Source of the DNA: Bradyrhizobium diazoefficiens
Lineage (GTDB): Bacteria > Pseudomonadota > Alphaproteobacteria > Rhizobiales > Xanthobacteraceae
Direction of reading: 5' to 3'
Assembly: GCF_018129965.1 (NCBI RefSeq)
Contig: NZ_JAFCKW010000001.1
Location: 682,001-746,000 of the forward strand
DNA length: 64,000 bases
Under the pieces are notes generated by a model that saw only the letters and a program-made list of their open reading frames with translations, did not search any database and was not told the origin of the DNA. The translations under genes were made by a program, and so were the position numbers. How positions within the stretch are numbered: the first letter of the stretch is position 1; each line of letters opens with the position of its first letter. Shown in pieces: positions 1 through 7,228 of this stretch.

Positions 1-1
1 C

Positions 2-1108
2 GTGCAGGATGCCGGGTTCAACCCGATCCAGGCCATCAATGCCGACGAGGCCATGTCGATCCTCGAATCCCGCTCCGATATCTCCCTCCTCTTCACCGAC
101 ATTCAGATGCCCGGCAGCATCGACGGGCTGAAACTGGCCCATGCGGTCCATGATCGCTGGCCCTCCATCAAGATCATCCTGGTGTCCGGGCAGGTAAAAC
201 CGGCGGACTCCGAGACGCCCGAAGACAGCCGCTTCTTCGGCAAGCCGCTGGGCGTCGGGCAGATGGTCAGCGAACTGCAGGCCATGGTCGGCGCAGGCGC
301 GCTCAGCATCGTGTCGAGTGCGGCCGTGTTGCGGTCCAGCGAGGCGTTGCGTGACGAGGCGCGCCACGCCCCGGCGGACTTTGCGCACGAGGCCGCGCTG
401 TCGGCGGAGAACGACGGCTTGCGTCTGCTGCTGGAGCAAGCGGCGATCGACGCCGAAACCCTGCTGGTGCAGGCCGGCATCGACGCCCAGGAGCGCGATC
501 GCGCCGCCAACTTCCAGAAGCTGATCGTCGGCGAACTGCATCATCGCATCAAGAACACGCTTGCGACCGTCAGCGCGATCGCCTCGCAGAGCTTCCGCAC
601 GGCGCCGACGATCGAGCACGGGCAGACGGCGATGGAGGGGCGGCTGATTGCCTTGGGACGCGCGCACGATCTGCTGATGCAGGTCAACTGGGCCAAGGCG
701 AGCCTGACCCATACGTTCAGCAGCGCGACCGAACCCTATGACAGCCATGGCGCGAGGCGCTTCCACTTCAATGGACCGGATCTCACCATCAGTTCCGGCG
801 CCGTCATCGCCTTCGCCATGACGTTCAACGAATTGTGCACCAACACGATCAAGTATGGCGCGCTGTCGGTTCCGACCGGGCATGTCGAGATCGGCTGGAC
901 CATCGACGACGCCGCGCAAAGGCTTCATCTCGTCTGGACCGAACGCGGCGGTCCCGCGGTCGAGCCGCCAAAGCGGCGCAGCTTCGGCACGCGCATGATG
1001 GAATCGCTCGGCCAGCAATTGCGAGGCCGGGTGGAATTGCTCTACGAACCCTCCGGCTTCGTCTACACGCTGGATGTGCCGCTGAGCGCGATCAAATCCG
1101 ATCTATGA
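2..1108 (+). CDS. Response regulator receiver fused to HWE-family histidine kinase (5' end outside window)
   Basis: This is a signalling protein with an N-terminal receiver domain (residues about 1-95 of the visible part) and a C-terminal HWE-type histidine kinase. The receiver keeps its phosphoacceptor Asp in FTDIQMPG (D33), the VSG strand and the Lys of FFGKPL (K81). The kinase has the phosphoacceptor segment GELHHRIKN (His about 181), an N box ELCTNTIKYGALS (N281) and the WTE/GG segment at 312-317 that marks HWE kinases. The GTG at position 2 is probably an internal codon, because a complete receiver would have its acidic pocket just upstream, so the gene is cut by the window edge. HWE kinases often serve light or general stress signalling; the signal here cannot be read from the sequence. 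An alternative label is HisKA_2 kinase. Confidence 0.9.
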   Translation: MQDAGFNPIQAINADEAMSILESRSDISLLFTDIQMPGSIDGLKLAHAVHDRWPSIKIILVSGQVKPADSETPEDSRFFGKPLGVGQMVSELQAMVGAGALSIVSSAAVLRSSEALRDEARHAPADFAHEAALSAENDGLRLLLEQAAIDAETLLVQAGIDAQERDRAANFQKLIVGELHHRIKNTLATVSAIASQSFRTAPTIEHGQTAMEGRLIALGRAHDLLMQVNWAKASLTHTFSSATEPYDSHGARRFHFNGPDLTISSGAVIAFAMTFNELCTNTIKYGALSVPTGHVEIGWTIDDAAQRLHLVWTERGGPAVEPPKRRSFGTRMMESLGQQLRGRVELLYEPSGFVYTLDVPLSAIKSDL

Positions 1109-1142
1109 CGTCGCGATCCGGCGTTACAACCCGCCTCGCGGC

Positions 1143-2135
1143 TCAGAACACCGCGTGGTCGCCGCGTTCGGGCGCGGCCGCGCCGCTGGCGAGCCGGGCG
1201 TAGAAGTCGAACAGCGTCTCGCTACCGGTCGAGGGCGTCGCATCGGAATCGTAACGGCCGGTCGCGGGATCGAACACCAGCATGGATTCGGTGGCGTAGT
1301 AGCGGCCGATGCGCGCGAGTTCGGCTTTCTTCGCAAGCTGTGGCACCACGCGCCCCGCGGCGGCGAGTCCGCCGATGATGACGTCGAGCAGCGCGACCGG
1401 CACATGTTTGAATCGCGGCGGCCGGCCGAACAGCTTGAACAAATGTTCGCCCTGCTGCCGCGGCGTCAGCGCGGGGCCGGGTCCGCCGATCGGCAGCACC
1501 CGGTTCCAGCGGGTCTCGTCGTCGAGGCATTCGGCGAGATAGGCGGCGAGATCGTCGTCGCTGATCGGCTTGCAGGCAGTCAGCGTGCCGTCGCCGAAGA
1601 CCAGGAACGGCTTGCCCCGCCTGACACGCTCGACCTGCCCCGACAGCGATTTGAAAAACGCCGTCGGCCGCACGATCGAATACGTCATTCCGGACTCGAC
1701 AAGCGCCTTCTCGAACGCCAGCTTGGCGAACTGGAACGCCAGCAAAGGCTTCTGGACGCAGATCGCCGACAGCAGCACGAATTGCGAAGCGCCGCAGGCT
1801 TGCGCCGCCGCCAGCGCATGGACGTTGGCGCGGTGATCGATCGCCCAGGCGTCATCGGGCAGCCCGGTGCGCGAAGCCAGGCACGACACGACCGCATCGA
1901 ACCGCTCGCCGCGAACGCCATCGCGCGACAGCGACGCGGGATCGCCGACATCGCCGAACCGCACAATGGCGCCCTCGAGCAGCCGGACGCTATCATCCGG
2001 CGCGAGCCCGCCACCCACACCGGCGCGCGGCCGAACGATACAAACGACCTCATGCCCCCGCGCTACCAACGCCCGCACCGTTGCGCGTCCGATGGTGCCG
2101 GTGGCGCCGAGCAGGAGGATGTGTTTGGGGGGCAG
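1143..2135 (-). CDS. BciA-like NAD(P)-binding reductase, probable CTG start
   Basis: This is an atypical short-chain dehydrogenase resembling divinyl chlorophyllide 8-vinyl reductase (BciA) and NmrA-like proteins. The Rossmann motif LLLGATGTIGRATVRAL is at the very N-terminus, and the C-terminal part has the family segment RYYATESMLVFDP. The only ATG, GTG or TTG in frame (GTG at 2078) would remove the Rossmann motif, so it cannot be the real start. The reading frame runs up to a stop near 2224 with no normal start codon, but a CTG at 2135-2133 lies 6 nt after GGAG and would give a 330-residue protein beginning MPPKHILLLG. No other bacteriochlorophyll gene is visible, so a general NAD(P)H reductase role is equally possible. 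The sequence beyond the start belongs to the accessory patch. Confidence 0.75.
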   Translation of the reverse strand: MPPKHILLLGATGTIGRATVRALVARGHEVVCIVRPRAGVGGGLAPDDSVRLLEGAIVRFGDVGDPASLSRDGVRGERFDAVVSCLASRTGLPDDAWAIDHRANVHALAAAQACGASQFVLLSAICVQKPLLAFQFAKLAFEKALVESGMTYSIVRPTAFFKSLSGQVERVRRGKPFLVFGDGTLTACKPISDDDLAAYLAECLDDETRWNRVLPIGGPGPALTPRQQGEHLFKLFGRPPRFKHVPVALLDVIIGGLAAAGRVVPQLAKKAELARIGRYYATESMLVFDPATGRYDSDATPSTGSETLFDFYARLASGAAAPERGDHAVF

Positions 2136-2145
2136 TGGGGGCTCC
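2133..2145 (-). promoter_or_regulatory. GGAG plus CTG translation start
   Basis: On the minus strand GGAG (2145-2142) is followed after six bases by CTG (2135-2133). This is the only start-like signal in front of the Rossmann motif of the BciA-like gene. CTG starts are rare, so this is inference from position and spacing. Confidence 0.45.
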
Positions 2146-2167
2146 GGGAGGGTGGCGGAAGGCGGGA

Positions 2168-2854
2168 TTAGGACGGGTTGGGAAATGTTGGACGGGTGAG
2201 ATGTGGCGGCAACGATCCCTCAGACTTTACCACTGATCCTCGTGGAGGAACGCGAGCAGCAACCTCTTTTGCTTCCTGCTCATGAAAATAGATGGTTTCA
2301 GTGATGGCTTCGAGAATGTTCAGAGCGGTACTCAAATCGTGCTCTACTGGCTTGTACCCTCTGTGTATTGCAGCATGGCCTGATTCCAAGATGTGCTTGA
2401 TTGCAGTAAGTTGAATCTTCGCGATGAACCCCTCTTCGAGAAATTTGTTCAGGTTGGCATTAAACGTCCCCTGATCTCCAACTTTCGCAATCATCAACTG
2501 TTCAAAGAATGCCCGGATACCCATGAGCGCTAGTCTATTCTGCTTACCCTGCACCGCTTCGTAGATCTCATGTAGCAACTCACCCAAAGGCCTTTCGCTG
2601 TCGCCAAATAGAAAGCGCAGTTTCCAAAGCCACTCTGGAGGTTTTCTGGATATAGGCGAAGGATAGTACGCGGCTTCGTCTTGACCACCCGCATTCCAAA
2701 TGTCGGCCATCGAGACAGCTCCGCAACCCGCGCAGGCAAGGAAATAATAGACGTCGCGCACATCGTCGTCACTTCGGTCTTGCCTAGCCAAAACATGGTG
2801 CGCTGTGACACGCGCACACATTATGCAAGGAGCTTGTTTGGTGCCGTCACCCAT
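2168..2854 (-). CDS. DUF4145 domain protein
   Basis: This 228-residue soluble protein has two N-terminal Cys pairs (CIMC at 11-14 and CAGC at 41-44) that could bind a metal. They are followed by the DUF4145 fold: an EIYEAVQGKQNRLALMGIRAFFEQ helix region, then FLEEGFIAKIQ and HILESGHAAIHRGYKP. DUF4145 is found alone or fused to restriction and helicase modules, often in mobile regions; its biochemical role is not established. The ATG follows AAGGG closely. Base composition is more AT-rich than the flanking genes, and its last codons reach into what should be the upstream region of the BciA-like gene, which suggests transferred DNA. It lies 234 bp downstream of another accessory gene on the same strand. 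Confidence 0.75.
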   Translation of the reverse strand: MGDGTKQAPCIMCARVTAHHVLARQDRSDDDVRDVYYFLACAGCGAVSMADIWNAGGQDEAAYYPSPISRKPPEWLWKLRFLFGDSERPLGELLHEIYEAVQGKQNRLALMGIRAFFEQLMIAKVGDQGTFNANLNKFLEEGFIAKIQLTAIKHILESGHAAIHRGYKPVEHDLSTALNILEAITETIYFHEQEAKEVAARVPPRGSVVKSEGSLPPHLTRPTFPNPS

Positions 2855-3088
2855 AGCCCTTAATACCTTTCAGTAGCAGGATACTCTTGGTCATCTGCGT
2901 CTGCACGTGGAGAGTAAGGCAGCTCGGCTCTTAAACTCAAAGCGCACTCTTACAGGTTGAGCCAACAAAGGCTGAAAAGTAAACTTAAGCGGCTAAAGTT
3001 GAGGAATTTTGGCGTTGGCCCCAGGCTAAAGGACTGAGCCTACCAGCTCGTAGGGCTGATTTGAGTCCCCGTACGTAGCGCATAATAT

Positions 3089-3772
3089 TCAGGGCGACTT
3101 CGGAGCATTGACTGCAGGCGTTGATGGATAGAAATGTTCTTTCACCATGACGCCCGCAAATGTCACGAGTCCACCGACCAGAGCGCCCACCAACAGCATG
3201 ATGAGTTGATCTTGGTTTCGTTCAAAAAACGAGCGCCTTTCAGAACGACGCTGCATCTTTATCACGCAAACCCGCCGCACATTGACGTAGCCGACCCAAA
3301 ATGGCCACAACGACAATCCGCTCAGGGCGAGGGAGGCTATCTGAGCTACCAATTCAGGCCGACCGTTCAGAAAAAAAATATTCAACCCAAACGATAAAGC
3401 AGAGAGGAGCATCACGAACCAGAAACGGTAAGCCCAAGGGAACGGCCTTTGACATCGCGACAAGATACCATCAAGCTCAAGGAGCAGCTGCGCCGCTTGT
3501 GGACCTGCCGATATGTAGAGTCGGGCCTCCATGCGCGTGAGATCTATCGAGACGAATGGTTTAGCGGTGTCTATATCCAAGACGAAGAGTGTCGCTTGAG
3601 CGCCGACGTGTTCTTTCAGTTCATCGAGACTTTTGAACTCATAATCTGCAGTGCTTATGGAGACTTCAGCGTACTGCTTCAGAGAGCTAACGATCTCTAG
3701 CAAGTCTTCCCACCATATCACAACTGGCCCATAGGTACGCCAAAAGGCCTGTTGCTTCCTCACTTTCTCCAC
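3089..3772 (-). CDS. Predicted multi-pass membrane protein of unknown function
   Basis: This 227-residue protein is not recognised. Residues 1-110 are soluble and predicted cytoplasmic. They are followed by hydrophobic segments near 112-134 and 140-162, a basic loop rich in Arg (VRRVCVIKMQRRSERRSFF), and a third segment near 190-211 (LIMLLVGALVGGLVTFAGVMV). The start used is GTG at 3772; a second GTG three codons on has GGAG closer to a usable distance, so the start is uncertain by a few residues. Low GC relative to the flanks and the neighbouring DUF4145 gene suggest that both came in together. A membrane protein beside a DUF4145 protein would fit an accessory defence or stress cassette, but nothing visible proves it. 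Confidence 0.6.
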   Translation of the reverse strand: MEKVRKQQAFWRTYGPVVIWWEDLLEIVSSLKQYAEVSISTADYEFKSLDELKEHVGAQATLFVLDIDTAKPFVSIDLTRMEARLYISAGPQAAQLLLELDGILSRCQRPFPWAYRFWFVMLLSALSFGLNIFFLNGRPELVAQIASLALSGLSLWPFWVGYVNVRRVCVIKMQRRSERRSFFERNQDQLIMLLVGALVGGLVTFAGVMVKEHFYPSTPAVNAPKSP

Positions 3773-3897
3773 CCTTAATCCTCACCGCCAGCCCGAGAGA
3801 ATACCACCGACACGCTAATCGACTTTAGGTTGCGGACGATATAGGATCGTGCTGCCTATCCCCAATCAAAATCTACTCGTAATCGCCTCAGCTCGCA

Positions 3898-3924
3898 GGT
3901 GGATTAGCATCAACATAATCCGCT
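3898..3924. repeat. Degenerate REP-like palindrome (family A)
   Basis: The arms GGATTA and TAATCC surround a short centre. It resembles the elements at 4061 and 4661 but with several mismatches. Confidence 0.5.
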
Positions 3925-4060
3925 ATCGCCTGGCTCGACGGGTGGCTGCGGACTTTCGAATAGATTGACCGCAAAGAATTAGCAGCGGGAGGAAACGAAC
4001 GCGCTACGAGAGTCTCGCATGGTCGGTATGATAGCCTAGGCGCCTGCGATGTGCGGCGTC

Positions 4061-4094
4061 GGCGGATTACGCTGACGCTAATCTGCCCTACGGG
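4061..4094. repeat. REP-like palindrome (family A)
   Basis: GGCGGATTA and TAATCTGCC form an imperfect palindrome around CGCTGACGC, followed by CTACGGG. A near-identical copy in the same orientation lies at 4661-4695, on the other side of the broken toxin-antitoxin pair. Confidence 0.75.
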
Positions 4095-4114
4095 CTGACT
4101 GCGCAACGTCGTAG

Positions 4115-4225
4115 GCGCGTACAGACTACCGTTTACGGGTCGGCGACTTCCGGGTGATCTTCTCGGAGACGAAAGACACCATCACCATTCACGCTGTCGG
4201 ACCACGCGGCGGGATCTACGATTGA
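4115..4225 (+). pseudogene. C-terminal remnant of a RelE/ParE-family toxin
   Basis: The frame after a stop at 4112-4114 reads RTDYRLRVGDFRVIFSETKD and continues ITIHAVGPRGGIYD to a stop at 4223. This is the C-terminal half of a RelE-type mRNA interferase: the YRLRVGDFRVIF strand pair and the final basic segment are characteristic. The N-terminal half (about 50-60 residues) and any start codon are missing. A REP-like element lies directly upstream. The antitoxin-like gene overlaps its stop, the usual arrangement of a translationally coupled pair. The toxin is therefore very likely inactive. Confidence 0.8.
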
Positions 4226-4611
4226 AGGACGGCACCAAGAACAAGGTCCAGCGCATCAAGAGTCCCAGCGGCGAGGACATGGTCGTGCTCTCGGCCGCGG
4301 AATATGAGCGCTTGGTGGAGGCAGCCGAGGATCAAAGGGACAGCGAAATTGCCGAGCGCTCCCGGAAGGGAATCGCGCGCGGCGAGATCGAGACCTTGAC
4401 CTCCGCCGAGGCGAAGCAGCTGTTGGCCGCCAGGAGCCCACTTGCGTTCTGGAGAAAGAAGCGCGGCCTGACGCAGGGCGCCTTGTCCAGGGCGAGCGGC
4501 GTTGCGCAAGGCTTCATTTCCGAGATCGAGGCCGGGAACAAGCCGGGCACCGCGGCGACGCTCAAAAAGCTCGCGGCTGTGCTGAAGCTGACGGTCGACG
4601 ACCTGATCTGA
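4222..4611 (+). CDS. XRE-family antitoxin-like protein, partner of the broken RelE toxin
   Basis: This 129-residue protein has two parts. An N-terminal Phd/YefM-like segment (about 20-45, with MVVLSAAEYERLVEAAED) is followed by a C-terminal Cro/C1-type helix-turn-helix (about 72-129, FWRKKRGLTQGALSRASGVA then FISEIEAGNKPGT). It starts with TTG at 4222, inside the toxin stop codon; an internal ATG at 4279 would still keep both domains. Such proteins bind their toxin and repress their own promoter. Because the toxin gene is truncated, this one is probably an orphan regulator. The HTH is complete and shows no frameshift. Confidence 0.8.
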   Translation: MKDGTKNKVQRIKSPSGEDMVVLSAAEYERLVEAAEDQRDSEIAERSRKGIARGEIETLTSAEAKQLLAARSPLAFWRKKRGLTQGALSRASGVAQGFISEIEAGNKPGTAATLKKLAAVLKLTVDDLI

Positions 4612-4660
4612 CTTTATGTTGAACCGCATTGCAGATCCCTGCCGCACAATGCCGGTCTTA

Positions 4661-4695
4661 CCGGATTACGCTGACGCTAATCCGCCCTACGGGCT
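4661..4695. repeat. REP-like palindrome (family A)
   Basis: This is a direct-orientation copy of the element at 4061-4094: CGGATTA, CGCTGACGC, TAATCCG, then CCCTACGGGCT. It ends at the stop codon of the small membrane protein gene. Confidence 0.75.
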
Positions 4696-4975
4696 ATTCG
4701 ACCTGGCTCCGATCGCGGCTCTCGTTCGAATCGGGCTTCCGCAGTGTCTCGACGACAATTTCCGTCGCCATCAGCAACCCGATGATGGCCGCGCCGGCCA
4801 GGGCCGGGGTGCGGATCTCCTGCCGGGACAAACCAAACTCATAGTGCGCGAAAAATGCCACCCAGGCCGGCGTCACGATGGTTCCGATGGCGGCGAGCCA
4901 CCTGAACACGGTCGTGTCCGAGGGGCCGGATCGTTCACCGGTGAATAGCGGCACCCTGTCGTGCTTGGTCTTCAT
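4694..4975 (-). CDS. Small two-helix membrane protein
   Basis: This 93-residue protein begins MKTKHDRVPLFTGERS. It has two hydrophobic helices, about 24-43 (WLAAIGTIVTPAWVAFFAHY) and about 55-74 (ALAGAAIIGLLMATEIVV), with a polar charged tail. An upstream extension is open to 5212, but the ATG at 4975 follows AAAAGGG by seven bases and removes a Pro/Arg-rich leader that looks non-coding, so this start is preferred. No family is recognised and it appears to be a single-gene unit. Confidence 0.6.
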   Translation of the reverse strand: MKTKHDRVPLFTGERSGPSDTTVFRWLAAIGTIVTPAWVAFFAHYEFGLSRQEIRTPALAGAAIIGLLMATEIVVETLRKPDSNESRDRSQVE

Positions 4976-5434
4976 GAGGCAGCCCTTTTGCTGAGGACAG
5001 CACCCTGGCCGCCCGCCCCTCACGGACGGATTAATTTCTGCGGCCGTAGGATTACTGGTCCGCGGGCGAGGCTCACGAGCGGGCGAGAGGGCATCAGCCC
5101 AGGCGATGCGGGGGCCGATCGCCGATGGATTGAACCGGGATGGCGGGCTTGCTCCCGCCTCTCCCGCGTGCGTGGGGGCGGGGGCTCTCTCGACTTGGGA
5201 TTCTCTCAGCAAGTCTCGACTATCCCATTGCGGAGAGAGCCCTCTCCCCGGCCCTCCCCCGCTCGCGGGGGAGGGAGCTCACTGCCGATGCCGGCACATC
5301 GTGAACTCCATATGCGATTGCCTTGTGAGACGATTGGCCACGCCACGCGCGCGCGGCGACCATCCGACGCATCAAGCGAAGGGCTGAAGCAATTTGGTAA
5401 GAAAATCGCCGTCGAGGGGATTTGCAAGGATTGT
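4976..5434. other. Intergenic region with inverted GC-rich repeat
   Basis: No gene is supported. The middle part (about 5145-5281) is a mosaic palindromic repeat. The stretch next to the tRNA (5282-5434) shows nothing distinctive. Confidence 0.5.
5145..5281. repeat. Mosaic palindromic repeat (CTCTCCC family)
   Basis: Two GC-rich hairpins (CCCGCGTGCGTGGGGGCGGG, and CCCCCGCTCGCGGGGG near 5260) flank an inverted pair GGGCTCTCTC / GAGAGAGCCC. Related arrangements occur at 48512 and 61850. Confidence 0.65.
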
Positions 5435-5511
5435 TGGTAGCGGGAGAGGGACTCGAACCCCCGACCCCAGGATTATGATTCCCGTGCTCTAACCAGCTGA
5501 GCTACCCCGCC
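5435..5511 (-). tRNA. tRNA-Met (CAU anticodon), elongator type
   Basis: A complete 77-nt cloverleaf is read on the minus strand, with the 3' CCA encoded (complement at 5435-5437). The acceptor GGCGGGG pairs with TCCCGCT with G-U at both ends. The D arm begins GCTCAGCTGG, the anticodon loop is ATCATAA with CAT, and the T loop is TTCGAGT. The first acceptor pair and the anticodon stem argue against the initiator. tRNA-Ile2, which also has a CAU anticodon later modified to lysidine, cannot be fully excluded. Confidence 0.85.
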
Positions 5512-5676
5512 ACAGGGTCGCGAACGGCTGAACGGCCGATCTCGCGAACGCGCGGCATATAAGGAAGGGGGCGGCGGGCTGTCAATCCGCCTTCGCTCAA
5601 GCTTCGGCGGGACAAGTGCGCTTTGGCTCGATTTCTGACTGGAATCCGCGTTTTTTCTCACACCTGACTCGTGGAG

Positions 5677-5724
5677 ACTCTCCCTCACCCGAAATCCGCG
5701 CCTGGCGCGGAGGCGAAGGGAGAG
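5677..5724. repeat. Short palindromic repeat
   Basis: CTCTCCCTCACC near 5678 and GCGAAGGGAGAG near 5713 are the inverted ends of an imperfect hairpin around GCGCCTGGCGC. It lies just past the 3' end of the exported Pro-rich protein gene. Confidence 0.55.
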
Positions 5725-5731
5725 CGCGGCT

Positions 5732-6091
5732 TTATTTCGGGCGGACGGTGGGGTCGCCGCCGGGGCTGCCGGGGGGCGGGATCACGGGGGTGGTGCTGCC
5801 GGTGTCGGGGGCCGGGGCGTGCATGTCGGGATCGACGCTGGAGGGCGGGCACAGCACGCCGTCGGTCTTGGCGAGCTTGTCGCCGAGCGGTTCCCTGGAC
5901 TGGCCGGTGGTGGCGCTGCCGTCGGGGGCGGTGGTCATGCGGTCGGAAGGGGCGCAGCCGGCCGCTCGCTGCGGGGATAGCGGCGCGGTCTGTTGCGGCG
6001 AGGTTCCGGGGGACGGCGGGGCCTGTGCGATCGCGGCGCCGGAGGCGGCGATCAGGAGGCTGGCCAGCAGGATGGTTGATGGAGTGCGCAT
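5732..6091 (-). CDS. Exported Pro/Ser-rich small protein of unknown function
   Basis: This 119-residue protein has a typical Sec signal peptide (MRTPSTILLASLLIAASGAAIAQA, cleavage after about residue 23). The mature part is low in structure: Pro, Ser, Thr and Gly-rich, with a pair of Cys (CAPSDRM and CPPSS) that could form one disulfide. Similar short proteins are common in Bradyrhizobium genomes but have no assigned role. No clear Shine-Dalgarno sequence precedes the ATG. It could be a periplasmic or cell-envelope protein. Confidence 0.55.
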   Translation of the reverse strand: MRTPSTILLASLLIAASGAAIAQAPPSPGTSPQQTAPLSPQRAAGCAPSDRMTTAPDGSATTGQSREPLGDKLAKTDGVLCPPSSVDPDMHAPAPDTGSTTPVIPPPGSPGGDPTVRPK

Positions 6092-6179
6092 GGGAGGAAA
6101 ACGTCTTCGCGTGACATGTCGTTCCCCGATGTGGCGGTCAATTCTCCATCATGGCGATGGCGAAGTGGGTTGGCATCGT

Positions 6180-6372
6180 GCCGGCCACGGGCTCACTCCA
6201 CCTCTCCCATCGGGAGAGGTCGGAGTGCATCGCCAGATGCGATCCGGGTGAGGGGAACCGGTCTCACTGGGTGCCGCGGCCCCTCACCCGGATTGCACTG
6301 GACGATGCTTCGCATCGCCGGGCGCAATTCGACCTCTCCCCGTCGGGGAGAGGTGGGCACCGCGCCGTGCCG
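6180..6372. repeat. Mosaic palindromic repeat (CTCTCCC family)
   Basis: This consists of two outward hairpins (CCTCTCCCATCGGGAGAGG near 6190 and CCTCTCCCCGTCGGGGAGAGG near 6332) with internal GATGCGATCCGGGTGAGGGG and its rough inverse. The same architecture returns at 7030-7197 on the other side of the methyltransferase gene. Confidence 0.75.
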
Positions 6373-6379
6373 GTCGACA

Positions 6380-7018
6380 TCACGCCTTGTGGTAGCGGAT
6401 CAGCGAGAAATGGCCCATCGGGGGCATCGGCCTGCGCTCGGTCAGGGTGACGCCGCCATGCCTGGCGGCCCAGTTGACGAGGCGCTGCCACGGGAATTCC
6501 GGACGCCAGCCGAGGCGGCGGGCGATCGGCGCGAAGGCGAGTTCGAACAGTTTTCGCGGGCCGCTCTCGGCGCCGATGTGGTTGACGAGGATCAGCTCGC
6601 CGCCGGGCTTGAGCACGCGCACGAACTCGTCGAGCGTGCCTTCGGGATCGGGCACGGCGGTGATGACGTATTGCGCCACCACCGCGTCGAAGAAGTTTGT
6701 CGGAAAGGCGAGATTCTTGGCGTCCATCACCGAGAGCACTTCGACATTGGACAGCCGCATCGCGCGCACGCGCGCCTGCGCCTTGCGCAGCATCGGCTCG
6801 GAGATGTCGACGCCGCAGATTTTCGTGGTGCGCGAATAGTCCGACAGCGACAGGCCGGTGCCGACGCCGACGTCGAGGATGCGGCCGCCGATGCGATCGG
6901 CCTCCGCGATGGTCGACTGCCGGCCGGCGTCGAACACCTTGCCGAATACGAGATCGTAGACCGGCGCCCAGCGGCCATAGGCCTTCTCGACCCCGGCCCG
7001 CGAGATGTCTGCTGCCAT
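6380..7018 (-). CDS. SAM-dependent methyltransferase, phosphatidylethanolamine N-methyltransferase type
   Basis: This 212-residue class I methyltransferase has the SAM-binding loop ILDVGVGTGLSL (about 47-58), an acidic motif II (CGVDISEP), and the motif LKPGGELILVNH (about 136-147). The N-terminal YGRWAPVYDLVFGKVF resembles the Rhodobacter-type PmtA enzymes, which methylate phosphatidylethanolamine toward phosphatidylcholine at the inner membrane. A UbiE-like quinone methyltransferase is the main alternative. The ATG is preceded by AAGGGCAGGGGC. The gene is flanked on both sides by copies of the same mosaic repeat and reads in the same direction as mnmA upstream. Confidence 0.75.
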   Translation of the reverse strand: MAADISRAGVEKAYGRWAPVYDLVFGKVFDAGRQSTIAEADRIGGRILDVGVGTGLSLSDYSRTTKICGVDISEPMLRKAQARVRAMRLSNVEVLSVMDAKNLAFPTNFFDAVVAQYVITAVPDPEGTLDEFVRVLKPGGELILVNHIGAESGPRKLFELAFAPIARRLGWRPEFPWQRLVNWAARHGGVTLTERRPMPPMGHFSLIRYHKA

Positions 7019-7029
7019 GCCCCTGCCCT

Positions 7030-7197
7030 TACTTCACCTCTCCCCGACGGGGAGAGGTCGGATTGCTCCTGGCGATGCGAAGCATCGTCCAGCGCAATCC
7101 GGGTGAGAGGCTGCGGGGGACAGTCAGACCGTAACCCCTCACCCGGATCGCATCCATCGATGCGCTCCGACCTCTCCCTTCGGGAAAGGTGAACCCA
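7030..7197. repeat. Mosaic palindromic repeat (CTCTCCC family)
   Basis: The hairpins CCTCTCCCCGACGGGGAGAGG (7038-7058) and CCTCTCCCTTCGGGAAAGG (near 7170) flank GATGCGAAGCATCGTCCAG and two CTCACCCGGAT-type cores. It lies between mnmA and the methyltransferase gene and could act as an mRNA 3' end structure. Confidence 0.75.
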
Positions 7198-7228
7198 GCC
7201 CGACCGGTTGCGCTCGATCCCATCATCC

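Larger units (their letters stand above)
3773..4114. other. Intergenic region between accessory genes
   Basis: No convincing gene is seen. The stretch is AT-richer than the chromosome average and holds two palindromic elements, a degenerate one at 3898-3924 and a well-formed one at 4061-4094. A 72-codon frame on the minus strand (3888-4106) begins and ends inside those repeats and is judged spurious. Confidence 0.6.

Noticed and set aside
2855..3088. Possible tRNA-like or tmRNA-like segment in the accessory gap
   Set aside because: A TTTGAGTCC string looked like a T arm, but no acceptor or anticodon stem can be folded.
3888..4106. 72-codon frame on the minus strand
   Set aside because: It begins and ends in palindromic repeats and has no ribosome binding site.
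5616..6251. 211-codon plus-strand frame over the exported Pro-rich gene
   Set aside because: It is antisense to the signal-peptide-bearing gene and partly in repeats; composition is not protein-like.
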